A DNA stretch of 64,000 nt. It comes from Trichocoleus sp. FACHB-46. Its GTDB lineage: Bacteria > Cyanobacteriota > Cyanobacteriia > FACHB-46. The stretch is from assembly GCF_014695385.1 (NCBI RefSeq), contig NZ_JACJOD010000031.1, positions 417,654 to 481,653 on the forward strand, written 5' to 3'. Shown piece after piece: positions 44,961 through 54,130 of the stretch; the first letter of the stretch is position 1; every line of letters starts with the position of its first letter. The notes under the pieces are model-generated. The model searched no databases. It saw only the letters and a program-made list of their open reading frames with translations, and had not been told where the DNA came from. The translations under genes and the position numbers were made by a program.

Positions 44961-45198
44961 TCACACTCTACGGCCACAAAGCTTTCTCTAGCCAAAGTTG
45001 TCGTCCACCATGCCACAGCGATCGCTCAGCTACTAGCCCTAACTGTTGATAAAGGGCGATCGCAGTCTCTAAAGATTCATAACAGAAAGCGCAAACCGCT
45101 TGGAAAGTAATGAATGCCTAGAAATTAGGTTTTGTGAGCAAGTACACCAAGGTGTGGTTGTCTCACTGGCTCAGTTGTGTTATTTCCTAGGTCTTTGC

Positions 45199-46158
45199 AT
45201 GGTGTTAGTGAACGTGAAAAAGTTAGGAATCGTTGCGGCTGCCTTGGGAATGAGCTTCATTGCTATTGCCGCTGATGCCGCGCCTGTCAAGCTTCAACTG
45301 CGATTACAAAAAGGCGATCGCTACAGCATTCAAATGGCTACGGATCAAGCGATCAATCAAAGTATCTTGGGCCGCCCGCAGAATACGAATCAGGTTGTGA
45401 GGATTGGCTATTTATTTGATGTTATAGATGTAGCCGCCGACGGGACAAGCACCGTGAAAATGACTTACAAGTCAGTGCAATTTAAGCAAAGTGGCCCCAA
45501 CGGTGCGATCGCTTATGATTCCACTCGTCCAGCACCGGGGACCAATCCTTTAACTGCTAGCTTGAGCACTTTAGTCGGGCAAAGTATTTCAGCCAAGATT
45601 ACACCCGCTGGTACGGTCAGAGAGGTGCAGGGAATTGATCAGCTGATTGCTCGGATGATTTCAGGCATGAAGATTCCCAATAATGCGGTTAAAGCTCAAA
45701 TTGAAAACACTCTGAGATCTCAGTTTGGTGAGGAAATGTTCAAGGAATTGTTCAGCCAATCCCTCGATATTTATCCAACTCAGCCGATTAATGTTGGAGA
45801 TTCATGGAGCAAAAAAATGACGCTTTCAAAAGGATTTCCAATGACTGTGGAAACAACCTACACTTTGAAAGCAGTGAAAAACAATATTGCTACGGTAGAT
45901 ATCTCTTCCCAGGTCAAGCCAAGCCCTAATGCTCCTGCCTTGCAAATCTCAGGTGCATCCCTGAAGCAAAATCTGGCTGGAACTCAAAAAGGAAGCATGC
46001 AAATTCAGCTGAATACAGGCATGGTGACTCAAAGCCAAGTGAATCAGGATATTTCTGGAAAGTTCCAAGTCCAAGGCTTGCCAGGTGCTTCTCAAGCTAT
46101 GTCTTGGCCTGTTTCCGTTAAAGGCACTGTGTCAATTGAGCAGACCCTGATTAGATAG
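45199..46158 (+). CDS. Exported DUF6263-like protein
   Basis: 319 residues from the ATG at 45199, with AGG eight bases upstream; the frame continues to 45100 without support. It has a signal peptide (KKLGIVAAALGMSFIAIAADA, cut near DAAP). The mature protein is beta-rich: VKLQLRLQKGDRYSIQM, RIGYLFDVIDVAADGTSTVKMTY, a middle region DQLIARMISGMKI, then INVGDSWSKKM and TTYTLKAV. The pattern of a KGDRY-type start and DGT..V strands fits DUF6263 proteins, for which no function is known. It probably stays in the periplasm or on the outer membrane. Confidence 0.75.
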   Translation: MVLVNVKKLGIVAAALGMSFIAIAADAAPVKLQLRLQKGDRYSIQMATDQAINQSILGRPQNTNQVVRIGYLFDVIDVAADGTSTVKMTYKSVQFKQSGPNGAIAYDSTRPAPGTNPLTASLSTLVGQSISAKITPAGTVREVQGIDQLIARMISGMKIPNNAVKAQIENTLRSQFGEEMFKELFSQSLDIYPTQPINVGDSWSKKMTLSKGFPMTVETTYTLKAVKNNIATVDISSQVKPSPNAPALQISGASLKQNLAGTQKGSMQIQLNTGMVTQSQVNQDISGKFQVQGLPGASQAMSWPVSVKGTVSIEQTLIR

Positions 46159-46259
46159 CTTGGTTCATTTAGAAGGACAGCTAAATTCCAAAGCAAGGTG
46201 AAGGAGGGATCGCCTTCTAGCTCCAAACCGCTAAGCCGCGATCGCTCCTCTCAACCAAT

Positions 46260-48323
46260 CTATTTTTGTTCTTTTTGTTCTGGTTTTTTCCGGCACTCCT
46301 GTCTATCTCGTCTATCTTTTTTCTCGTTCTCTTTTTCGCATTGTTTGCGCTCTGCGATTAGTTGTTTGACTCTAGCTTTCACGGCGTTGTGTCGTGTGAC
46401 TCCCTCGTAGGCGTAGCGGTTATAGCCGTTCTCTTGAATCAGCGTTTCCAGATATTCCACCCGTTCGTTGGTAATGGGGTGCGAGGAGAGCCAACTGAAA
46501 GGCATTCTGTCTTTGTCTTCTTTGTCTAGCGTCACCATTAAGTTGCGTAGCCCATCGGCTGCATAACCTGTCGAAGCTAAAATCCGGGTGCCGACAATAT
46601 CGGCTTGCCGCTCCATGTCTCGGCTATAGTCGAGCACAGCCAAATTGCCGATCGTGCCACCAAACGGGAAGAACTGTGTGGCACTGGAAATCAGATTTCC
46701 TTGAGCGACTAACTGAAAGCCATGAGATAGAACCGAATGGGATAACTCATGGGCCAAAAGTCCAGCAAGTTCTGCCTCGGAGTTAGTTTTAGCGATCGCT
46801 CCTGCATTGAGAAATACCTTGCCACCGGGCAGGGCAAAGGCATTGAGGCGATCGTCCATAATCACATGAAACTCGTACTTGAAATCTCGTCCTGCAACTG
46901 TAGCGATGCGACGACCGATCTCATTGACATAATCCACCACTAGCGGATCATCGATCAGTTCCAACTCTTCTTTGGCATCCTTCGCCACACTCTCGCCGAT
47001 CGCTGCTTCTCCTCGCATCAACATGGCTGTGGTTTGTACCGCCGATAGAGGGCTAAAAGGATTGCCAGTCAGCACAAGACCTGCCACCCCAGTAATCGCA
47101 TTGGCGATCGCATTCCCTCTTAGCTCTCGCCGCATGTGGACTCGGAAACGCTCCAGATTCTCCTCAGCCAGTTTGGCGAATTCGGGCGCGGCTGGGTCGT
47201 TGGGATTGAGCAAAGCAAATTGACGAGCCGCGATCGAAGCGTCGAGCCATTGTTCGGTTTCGGCCAAAAGCTCGATCTTGGCTTTCAGCAAATCTGGTTG
47301 GTTGGGATAAAAGGCGGTCGCTCGTTCCAGAACAGTTAGCGCCTCTGGGGTACGCTGGTCATCTTTAAGCGCTTGGGCGAGTCGCAAGTGTCCGGGCACA
47401 AATTGGGGGTGCTGTTCTACCAGCATACTGAGCGGCACGAAGATTCGAGTCTTGAGGTTCTGGGCCATCCCAGCTTCCGACTCACGCCAGTAAACTCGCC
47501 CCGCCGGAGACAATTGAGCTGGGTCTAGAATTGGCTCTGGTCGCTGCTTGGCTTCTGTCGCGGCCACTTCTTTGGCAAATGGTGTTTTGGCTTCTCGATA
47601 GAGTTTTTCCGCAGCAGGAAACTGACCACCTAAGTAAAGTTGGTCTGCCTCAATCAGCTTTTGTTGTCGCGCTTGTTCTTCAGGGGTAGGGGGTTTCTCA
47701 GCTTTCTCTGAGTCAGAATCGCTCGGCTCAGTCTCGCTTGCCTCATCAGTTTTTGGCTCTGACTCCAGCTCTGGTTTTGACTCTGGTTCTACGGAATTAT
47801 CAGAATTGCTAGTCTTGGGGGGTGATTCCGCTGGGTCTGATGTGGGTGGTTCTGCCTGAGCGGGTTCTGCTGATATTCGCGATGCTGCCGTAGATGGCTC
47901 AGGGGTGTTTGGGTTGGCTGGAGTTGAGGATGGCTCGGCAGTGTTGGGGGTGGCGATCGCAGGATCAGAAATGGAGGTGTCTGCCGTTGTAGGGATAGGA
48001 ACAGCATCTACCACCACATTTTCAGCGATCGCAGGCGACTCCACGGGAACCACCAGCCGATCAGAAACTAAATCAGAAACTTCAAAGGTGGCATTTTCGA
48101 CAGTAGTAGCAGGCGATCGCGTTGTTGAGGAGGATGAATCGATTACTTCTGCGATCGCAGCCGTTGGTACGACAGGCAACATCAACAAGCTCAACAGCAA
48201 CACTTGTCGGCGCATCCGACTTTGACCTTTAGCACCTTGATCTCTAGCACCTTTGAGCGATCGCCCAGATCTAGCCACCATGACAACCCCCAACGCTTTG
48301 ATTAAAGTTTGTGATTCATTCAC
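46260..48323 (-). CDS. M48-family metalloprotease with TPR-like region
   Basis: 687 residues from the ATG at 48323. A start at 48215 would begin with a clean signal peptide (RRQVLLLSLLMLPVVPTAAIAE) and may be the real one. After a 170-residue acidic Pro/Ser/Glu/Thr linker comes a helical TPR-like part (about 200-370). The peptidase domain follows, with the zinc motif HELSH at 525-529 and a downstream ERQADIVGTRIL glutamate. Similar to BepA/YggG-type periplasmic proteases, which here would watch over envelope proteins; BepA itself has its TPRs after the protease domain, here they come before. The C-terminal tail is rich in Lys/Glu. Confidence 0.88.
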   Translation of the reverse strand: MNESQTLIKALGVVMVARSGRSLKGARDQGAKGQSRMRRQVLLLSLLMLPVVPTAAIAEVIDSSSSTTRSPATTVENATFEVSDLVSDRLVVPVESPAIAENVVVDAVPIPTTADTSISDPAIATPNTAEPSSTPANPNTPEPSTAASRISAEPAQAEPPTSDPAESPPKTSNSDNSVEPESKPELESEPKTDEASETEPSDSDSEKAEKPPTPEEQARQQKLIEADQLYLGGQFPAAEKLYREAKTPFAKEVAATEAKQRPEPILDPAQLSPAGRVYWRESEAGMAQNLKTRIFVPLSMLVEQHPQFVPGHLRLAQALKDDQRTPEALTVLERATAFYPNQPDLLKAKIELLAETEQWLDASIAARQFALLNPNDPAAPEFAKLAEENLERFRVHMRRELRGNAIANAITGVAGLVLTGNPFSPLSAVQTTAMLMRGEAAIGESVAKDAKEELELIDDPLVVDYVNEIGRRIATVAGRDFKYEFHVIMDDRLNAFALPGGKVFLNAGAIAKTNSEAELAGLLAHELSHSVLSHGFQLVAQGNLISSATQFFPFGGTIGNLAVLDYSRDMERQADIVGTRILASTGYAADGLRNLMVTLDKEDKDRMPFSWLSSHPITNERVEYLETLIQENGYNRYAYEGVTRHNAVKARVKQLIAERKQCEKENEKKDRRDRQECRKKPEQKEQK

Positions 48324-48462
48324 TATGCTTATTGTGCCAAGTCTAACCGCGACAACCTAGCGATCGCCTCATTTCCTTCACGGCTGCCTTTTTCCGCACA
48401 GCTGCCGCTGACTCCTCAGCAAAATATCTATGATTGAACAGAAACCTTAACTTGCCAGTGAT

Positions 48463-48933
48463 ATGAACAAGGTCGGAACTTCCTACCTGCTTTGGCTAGG
48501 TTGCTTATTTGGGATATCTGGACTACATCGTCTTTACAACGGCAAAATTGCCACAGGCTTATTCTGGATGATGACCTGGGGCCTTTTTGGCGTAGGCCAA
48601 TTTATTGATCTATTTCTAGTTCCAGACATGGTAGAGGAGCACAACCTTAAATACCGTGCTCGTCTAGGTATGTCGCCTACTGGAGTCCCACTGAGCCAAC
48701 CTGCTGTCGCAGCTACAGTTCTGAAGCCTAGCCGAGAACAGCTCATGATCAGGCTTTTAGAAGCTGCTGCCGCCAGAGGAGGCAAACTGTCTGTAACGCA
48801 AGGGGTGATGGCAACGGGTCTTGGCTTTGCCGAAGTTGAGGCGGTTCTCCAAGAAATGGTAAGAACCGGATATGTTGGCATTGACAACGATCCCGTTACC
48901 GGAGTCATCACCTACGATTTCAAAGAACTATAA
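48463..48933 (+). CDS. TM2-domain membrane protein with C-terminal winged-helix-like part
   Basis: 156 residues. TM2 domain (about 1-65): two helices joined by a short turn, with YLLWLGCLFGISGLHRLYNG and WMMTWGLFGVGQFIDLFLVP. The cytoplasmic C-terminal ~70 residues (RLLEAAAARGGKLSVTQGVMATGLGF, then VEAVLQEMVRTGYVGID) have the pattern of a winged helix, as in other cyanobacterial TM2 proteins. Function unknown; possibly membrane-linked regulation. It is divergent from the protease gene and converges with the DUF2996 gene after 8 bp. Confidence 0.88.
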   Translation: MNKVGTSYLLWLGCLFGISGLHRLYNGKIATGLFWMMTWGLFGVGQFIDLFLVPDMVEEHNLKYRARLGMSPTGVPLSQPAVAATVLKPSREQLMIRLLEAAAARGGKLSVTQGVMATGLGFAEVEAVLQEMVRTGYVGIDNDPVTGVITYDFKEL

Positions 48934-48941
48934 GCCAGAGG

Positions 48942-49694
48942 TTAGTTTCGCACCAACCACTTCTGAGCATTCAGCCGTTGGACTGCACCAAGAAGCAATA
49001 GATCCAACGTCACCTTCCGCTCATCAATCAAGAACGGCTCCAGGGTACTAGCTTTGTGACCCGTGTCTGAAAAAGAGAAGCCACGCTGACCTTGAATATC
49101 GTCCTTAAAGAAGTAGATATTGAACTGTCGTCGTCCGCCTTCCCAGCGGCCCACGATCTGCCAGCAATCTGGGGCATCAGTCAAACCAGAAACTTGCACT
49201 TTCTGGTTAACAAAGCTTAGATCCAGGTTTTGCAATCCCTGCTTTTCGAGAGCTGTCTTGAGCGCAGGCAGGTAGTATTGCTCGACAAACTCAGCAAATG
49301 GCTTGTCTTCAACAGCGGGTGCTTTTTCTTTCTTGGCTTTGGCAGCAGGAGCAGCATCGTCTCCTTTGGCTTTAGCGGCACCTGCTTTTTTGGCTGCGGC
49401 TTTCTCGGTGGAGCCAGGGCCAGGATCAGCTTTGGCTGATTTTGCTGGCTTATCTACTGCTGTTTGCGAATCAACGTCTGGACGCGAGGCTTCAGTAGTG
49501 GGTTTTTCTCCAGCCGCATTAGGGTTCACATCAGGGTTGGCTGTTGCTGGATCGGGAGCATTGGCCGAGGGAATATCCGTTGCAACCGCTTCATCGGTGC
49601 TGGGCGCATTTTCTTCCGCAACGTCTGGGGCTTGTTGGTCAACCGTGCTAGGAGCGACTTCTCCAGCGTCATTGTGATTGGTGGGTTCTGCCAT
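48942..49694 (-). CDS. DUF2996 protein with a long low-complexity N terminus
   Basis: 250 residues. The first ~130 are disordered: Ala, Pro, Asp, Glu and Lys, first acidic, then Lys/Ala-rich (AAAKKAGAAKAKGDDAAPAA). The C-terminal ~115 residues form the DUF2996 domain: FAEFVEQYYLPALKTALEKQ, LSFVNQKVQVSGL, CWQIVGRWEGGRRQFNIYFF and a final helix with LGAVQRLNAQKWL. DUF2996 is confined to cyanobacteria and plastids as far as I know; its role is unknown. The family usually has a short N terminus, so the long one here is unusual. It lies 19 bp after the next gene, likely in one operon. Confidence 0.82.
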   Translation of the reverse strand: MAEPTNHNDAGEVAPSTVDQQAPDVAEENAPSTDEAVATDIPSANAPDPATANPDVNPNAAGEKPTTEASRPDVDSQTAVDKPAKSAKADPGPGSTEKAAAKKAGAAKAKGDDAAPAAKAKKEKAPAVEDKPFAEFVEQYYLPALKTALEKQGLQNLDLSFVNQKVQVSGLTDAPDCWQIVGRWEGGRRQFNIYFFKDDIQGQRGFSFSDTGHKASTLEPFLIDERKVTLDLLLLGAVQRLNAQKWLVRN

Positions 49695-49713
49695 TACTTC
49701 GTCAGTCCTTCAC

Positions 49714-50607
49714 TTAGATCTCAGCAACCGCTCGTTCAATTAAGCGACGAGCCAGGGTTTGCACCCCTGTGTGTTCATAATAATTCGTTGTCATATCCAA
49801 GAACGCGCCGAGATAGTCTAACTTGTCATTGGAAATTTCAATGAAGTTTTGCAGTTGACTCACGACGGTCTCAGGAGTTAGGTTACGCGAGGTCACAAAG
49901 TTGCTCATCCAGCCTTGGGTGGAAGCAAAACTTTCGTTAATAAAGCCGAGTTGCCCAGCGGGATTGCCCCCTGGAATTAAGCCACCAATTTGCTTAAATA
50001 CGGGATGCTGGGTTAGTTCACCTGGATTGAGTTGGCTCAGAGCAGACTGGGTTTTCAAAATGAAGTCTGGTCCTAAAGGAATCAAACCATCGAAGCAAAC
50101 TAGCGCAGCCATCCGCATTAAGGATTCACCACTGTAATCACCCAAAGACGCCACGAAATCACCAATGCTGTCGCCGGGAATGCCGTTGATCTGGCAAAAA
50201 GCGACTAATTCAGTCACCAGCTTCAAGCTCAAGTCGATAGTTTGCGCTTTGTCGGCTTTGGGAGTGACGCGATCGAGGAAGGAGAGAAACGAAACTCGTT
50301 CGCCGATCTTGTTGGCCAGTGCTGCTGCACCCAGCGCTCCCCCCGCACTATTCACCGTTTGGTAAAGCCACATGGCTCGTTGATAACCTTGGGAGGGGTC
50401 GTTATAAAGCTGAATTGCCCGCTCGCCCACTTGTTGAATTACTCCCTCATCTGTTTCCCCCGTGATGGTGCGAATGGTGTTGTCAAAGCCAACCAAGTTC
50501 TGCCATTGTCCAGGCACCACAAAGTCTAGGGCTTTGAGGGCATAGACGGTCATGTTATTAGTGGGTAGCTGATCGACTAATTCAAAGATGGGTTTAGCCT
50601 GACTCAT
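49714..50607 (-). CDS. Conserved cyanobacterial-type protein of unknown function
   Basis: 297 residues; start at 50607 well set by AAGGAG. All-helical by appearance, with no signal or membrane helix, though AGGALGAAALANKIGERV is hydrophobic. Notable segments: VPGQWQNLVGFDNTIRTITGETDEG, a middle part DFVASLGDYSGESLMRMAALVCFDG, and near the end EISNDKLDYLGAFLDMTTNYYEHTG. I recognise no named family; similar proteins are seen as 'hypothetical' in cyanobacteria. It is probably cotranscribed with the DUF2996 gene 19 bp downstream. Confidence 0.78.
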   Translation of the reverse strand: MSQAKPIFELVDQLPTNNMTVYALKALDFVVPGQWQNLVGFDNTIRTITGETDEGVIQQVGERAIQLYNDPSQGYQRAMWLYQTVNSAGGALGAAALANKIGERVSFLSFLDRVTPKADKAQTIDLSLKLVTELVAFCQINGIPGDSIGDFVASLGDYSGESLMRMAALVCFDGLIPLGPDFILKTQSALSQLNPGELTQHPVFKQIGGLIPGGNPAGQLGFINESFASTQGWMSNFVTSRNLTPETVVSQLQNFIEISNDKLDYLGAFLDMTTNYYEHTGVQTLARRLIERAVAEI

Positions 50608-50736
50608 ATCAAAGACTCCTTATTGCTGCGTTTATTAGCCAATGGGTGAGATTTACCCTGATTTTGATGGTTCCCGTTTACTCAAACAGGCTTTAGCTCC
50701 GATTTCCGGAGTGATAGTACTTCTGAGGCAGTGCTA

Positions 50737-51279
50737 TTATCTTTTTTGAGCAGTCGTCGGTAAGCTTCTTAACCCGTCAAGATCGAATCTTTGCAACCAT
50801 GCTTCGCGATCGCTCTTGGTAAAACCTGGATCACGAGAGAGCACTTTGACTTGATAGCGATCGCCCACTAAAACGCTGGTTGCAGTCGTGCCTGTTTCAA
50901 CGGCTGGATAGCCCGCAATGGTCCTGCTGCTTTGTTGATATTTAGCTGCAGCACTAGGATTACTAGCGGTGTCTGAGATCGCCAGCATTGCTACGTCTTT
51001 GCCACCTTGCTTCAGTTTGGCTTCCGCAAAACCTGCTTTTTCTTGGGTGTAGACGCGGTCAAAGCCTGCCCCTGGTTGCGGGAAGAATTTATTGAATTGA
51101 CCCCCGGAAGTAGGCTTAGCAGCAGTTGTAGTCTTGGTTCCAGTAGATGGCTGCTTCTGAGTCGTTTCTTGCTGCACCTGATCCCAGCGGGAAGGCTCTT
51201 CGGGGGCGCAAGCTGTGGTGAGCAACAACAGAGACAAACACAGCCCTGCTAAAATCTGTCGCGTGCGAGGAAAAATCAT
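50737..51279 (-). CDS. Lipoprotein of unknown function
   Basis: 180 residues; ATG at 51279 with CAGGAG upstream. Lipoprotein signal peptide: basic start, LAGLCLSLLLLTTAC lipobox, mature N-terminal Cys. A Thr/Gln/Lys linker is followed by a small beta-rich domain: GGQFNKFFPQPGAGFDRVYTQ, LKQGGKDVAMLAISDT, TIAGYPAVETGTTATSVLVG. No named family. It is the first of three minus-strand genes ending in the DUF2996 gene, but about 130 bp separates it from the next, so operon membership is uncertain. Confidence 0.78.
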   Translation of the reverse strand: MIFPRTRQILAGLCLSLLLLTTACAPEEPSRWDQVQQETTQKQPSTGTKTTTAAKPTSGGQFNKFFPQPGAGFDRVYTQEKAGFAEAKLKQGGKDVAMLAISDTASNPSAAAKYQQSSRTIAGYPAVETGTTATSVLVGDRYQVKVLSRDPGFTKSDREAWLQRFDLDGLRSLPTTAQKR

Positions 51280-51356
51280 TGCTAACTCCTGCCATAAAAG
51301 GGTTTTAAGGACGCATTCATCCCTATTATGGCGATCGCGTTTGGCTTATTGGAAAA

Positions 51357-52436
51357 CTACAGAGTTTTTGCGAGTTTGGGTGTATTAGTCGGGAAGATAC
51401 GTAAAGCCTGATCTGGTACCGACAATTGCACATGGGTACCAATTGGTAGATTAATTGCAGTGGTAGTACGAGCGTGTAATTCCTTTCCAGAAGGGGTGCT
51501 GAGGCAGTAACAGTACTCTCGACCTAAAAAGTGGCGATCGCGAATCACCACGGCTGCTTCAGGGTCAGCTTCGAGCAATAGATCTTCTTGACGCACCATT
51601 AAGTCGCCGCTTTCGCTCTCGAGCCATTCATCAGGTGGCAGCTTAAAATCGCCCACTTCGGTCTGCCAAAGCTGTCCTTGTTGCCGTGCGGCAATAAAGT
51701 TGGCTTGGGTAACAAATTCCGCTACAAAGCGAGAAGCGGGATGATGGTAAACCTCCTCTGGTGTGCCGAGCTGCTCCAAATGCCCTTGCTGCATCACCGC
51801 GACTTGGTCTGAGATGGCTAACGCCTCTTCCTGGTCATGGGTGACGAACACGCCAGAGATTCCCGCTGATTTCAGCACTTCGCGGATTTCCTCGCGCAGG
51901 CGTAAGCGGACTTGCACATCTAGATTACTCAGCGGCTCGTCGAGCAAAATTAAGGCAGGACGGGGAGCCAAGGCCCGCGCCAAAGCCACTCGCTGCTGCT
52001 GGCCGCCAGAAAGTTCGTAGGGATAGCGGTTTTCTAGTCCTTGCAATCTGACTTGGGCAATCGCCTCAGCAGTTTTAGCCTTGATTTGCGCCGAGTCTGC
52101 GACTTTCTGCAACCCAAAAGCCACATTTTGTGCCACGGTCAGGTGCGGGAACAAGGCAAAATCTTGAAACACCATGCCGACCGATCGCTGCTCTGGGGGT
52201 ATCCAGGTGCCTGGGCTAGCTACGGTTCTGCCTGCAAGAGCGATCGCTCCTGCCTGCAACGGTTCAAAACCAGCGATCATCCGCAGTAGCGTGGTTTTAC
52301 CACAACCCGAAGGCCCCAAAAGCGCCAGTAAATCTCCTTGAGCCAGGGTCAGGCTCACGTCCTCTACGGCGGCAGTAGAGCTGGTAGGAAATTGTTTAGT
52401 AACGCGGTCAAGTTGCAGAATCACGGGTCGGGTCAT
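51357..52436 (-). CDS. futC: Ferric iron ABC transporter ATPase (FutC-type)
   Basis: 359 residues from the ATG at 52436 (an in-frame ATG lies 24 bp earlier at 52460). ATPase with Walker A GPSGCGKTT, signature LSGGQQQRVALARAL, Walker B LILLDEPLSNLD and switch His in FVTHDQEEALA, followed by a C-terminal regulatory TOBE-like domain (RDRHFLGREYCYCLST). It powers uptake of ferric iron with the permease and binding protein encoded just upstream. FbpC, SfuC and spermidine PotA ATPases are close relatives, but the operon partners support iron. Confidence 0.9.
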   Translation of the reverse strand: MTRPVILQLDRVTKQFPTSSTAAVEDVSLTLAQGDLLALLGPSGCGKTTLLRMIAGFEPLQAGAIALAGRTVASPGTWIPPEQRSVGMVFQDFALFPHLTVAQNVAFGLQKVADSAQIKAKTAEAIAQVRLQGLENRYPYELSGGQQQRVALARALAPRPALILLDEPLSNLDVQVRLRLREEIREVLKSAGISGVFVTHDQEEALAISDQVAVMQQGHLEQLGTPEEVYHHPASRFVAEFVTQANFIAARQQGQLWQTEVGDFKLPPDEWLESESGDLMVRQEDLLLEADPEAAVVIRDRHFLGREYCYCLSTPSGKELHARTTTAINLPIGTHVQLSVPDQALRIFPTNTPKLAKTL

Positions 52437-52475
52437 GGTCGAGCTAGGCAGAGGAAACATAGATACAGAGCAAAC

Positions 52476-54125
52476 TTAGCGGTGAGCTGTCCTCGCATGG
52501 TCTTGCGCCAGAACAAATAAGGTGGAGCCAGCAGACACCAAGAGCATCGCTAGGGAAGCTGCTGCTGCCTCGGCAAAGGAAACATTCTCTGTGGCTTGCC
52601 AGATCTGCGTGGCTAATGTCTTAAAGCCAATCGGGGCCAGCAGAAGTGTCGCAGGCAATTCCTTAATTGCAGTTAAAAACACCAACACCGTTCCACTGAG
52701 AATGCCCGGACGCACCAGCGGCAGCGTAATTTCTCTCAAGGTTTGCCAGGGGGTGCGACCTAAACTTCTGGCTGACTCTTCCACCTGAGGATTCACTTGC
52801 AGTAGCGAACTCCGGACAGTACCGACCGTTTGCGGCAGAAACAAAATCAGATAGGCAAACACCAACAGCGGCAGAGTTTGGTAAATCCAGGGCAAGTAGT
52901 TAGCGCCAAAAAAGACCAAAGACAAAGCCACAACAATCCCTGGCAAGCCAAAGCCAATGTAGGAACAACGCTCGATTGCAGTGGTAATTCGTCCCGGAAA
53001 TCGCACCGACAACACAGCGACAGGCAGAGCAAACAAAATCGCTGCGATCGCTGCCAATCCTGCCGCTGAAATGGAATTGAGGGCCAGGTGCAGCAGATCG
53101 GTTAGAGCCAGCATCTCTACTTCAGCCAGCCAGCCCCGCACTAGCCAAAAGATCGTCATGGCAAACGGCAGCACCAAACTCAGCGCTACGATCGCGGCAC
53201 AAAATAGGAGTGCGGGCCATCTCCACAGCCCTAGCTTGACCAGTTGAGGCGATCGTCTAACCGCAGCGGCTCGGCTGTAGTACTTCGCGCGCGATCGGAC
53301 TCGGTACTCTAACCACAGAATCGACAGTACCAACCCCACCAGCACCAGCGCCAGCACCGAAGCTGAAGTACGGTCAAAACTGGACTTGTACTGCAAAAAA
53401 ATTACGCGAGTAAAGGCATCAAACCGCATCAGCGACGGCGTACCAAAATCGCGCAAAGCATACAAAGCGACGAGCAACCCACCTGCCACGATGGAGGGGC
53501 GCAGTTGTGGCAGCGTCACTTGCCAGAAAGTGGCCCAAGGGCTACGTCCTAAACTCCGCGCCACTTCTTCTAGGGCGGGATCAATCCCTTGCAAGCCAGC
53601 CCGCACGCTCAGTAGCAAGTAAGGATAGGTAAACAGAGTCAGCGCTAACAGGGTTCCGGGCCAGCCATAAATCGAAGGTAGTTCCTGAACGCCCAAAGGT
53701 TCCAGCAACAACTGCAAGCCACTCCCCCTAGGCCCAAAAGTTGCTAGCAGCGTAAAGCTACCCACATAACTGGGAATCGCCAATGGCAAAGTGGCTGCGA
53801 TCAACCACCATCGTCGTCCTGGTAAGTTAGTCCGCAGCGTTAAAAAAGCGATGGGAATGGCAATCAACGCCGATAGCAAAGTCACAGCCGCCGCCATTCC
53901 CGCACTATTTAGCAGCACAGTGAGTGTCCGGGGCCGAGACAAGAGCGTCCAAATTTGCTCTGCCCCGATCCCCGAAGTCCGAAACACCAGATAGGCCAAA
54001 GGTAAGGCGATCGCGCTCGCGACCATTGCCCCAGCCAAAGTCAAGAACAAAGGTGGCCCGGAAGCCCTCTGCGATCGCCACATCCATCCCTGTAAGAGAC
54101 GGTGCAGCCCCTTGGAAACCTGCAT
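52476..54125 (-). CDS. futB: Ferric iron ABC transporter permease (FutB-type)
   Basis: 549 residues: two fused BPD_transp_1 units, each with about six helices, typical of FbpB/SfuB/FutB proteins. Each half carries an EAA loop: EEVARSLGRSPWATFWQVTLP in the first and EESARSLGRTPWQTLREITLP in the second. Start at 54125, five bases after the futA stop, with AGAGGGA within the overlap region. It forms the inner-membrane channel for ferric iron together with the ATPase downstream. Confidence 0.93.
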   Translation of the reverse strand: MQVSKGLHRLLQGWMWRSQRASGPPLFLTLAGAMVASAIALPLAYLVFRTSGIGAEQIWTLLSRPRTLTVLLNSAGMAAAVTLLSALIAIPIAFLTLRTNLPGRRWWLIAATLPLAIPSYVGSFTLLATFGPRGSGLQLLLEPLGVQELPSIYGWPGTLLALTLFTYPYLLLSVRAGLQGIDPALEEVARSLGRSPWATFWQVTLPQLRPSIVAGGLLVALYALRDFGTPSLMRFDAFTRVIFLQYKSSFDRTSASVLALVLVGLVLSILWLEYRVRSRAKYYSRAAAVRRSPQLVKLGLWRWPALLFCAAIVALSLVLPFAMTIFWLVRGWLAEVEMLALTDLLHLALNSISAAGLAAIAAILFALPVAVLSVRFPGRITTAIERCSYIGFGLPGIVVALSLVFFGANYLPWIYQTLPLLVFAYLILFLPQTVGTVRSSLLQVNPQVEESARSLGRTPWQTLREITLPLVRPGILSGTVLVFLTAIKELPATLLLAPIGFKTLATQIWQATENVSFAEAAAASLAMLLVSAGSTLFVLAQDHARTAHR

Positions 54126-54130
54126 TCCCT

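Noticed and set aside
44910..45110. 66-codon plus-strand ORF before the DUF6263-like gene
   Set aside because: It partly lies opposite the cupin remnant, contains two HIP1-type motifs in a basic, low-quality translation and has no ribosome site.
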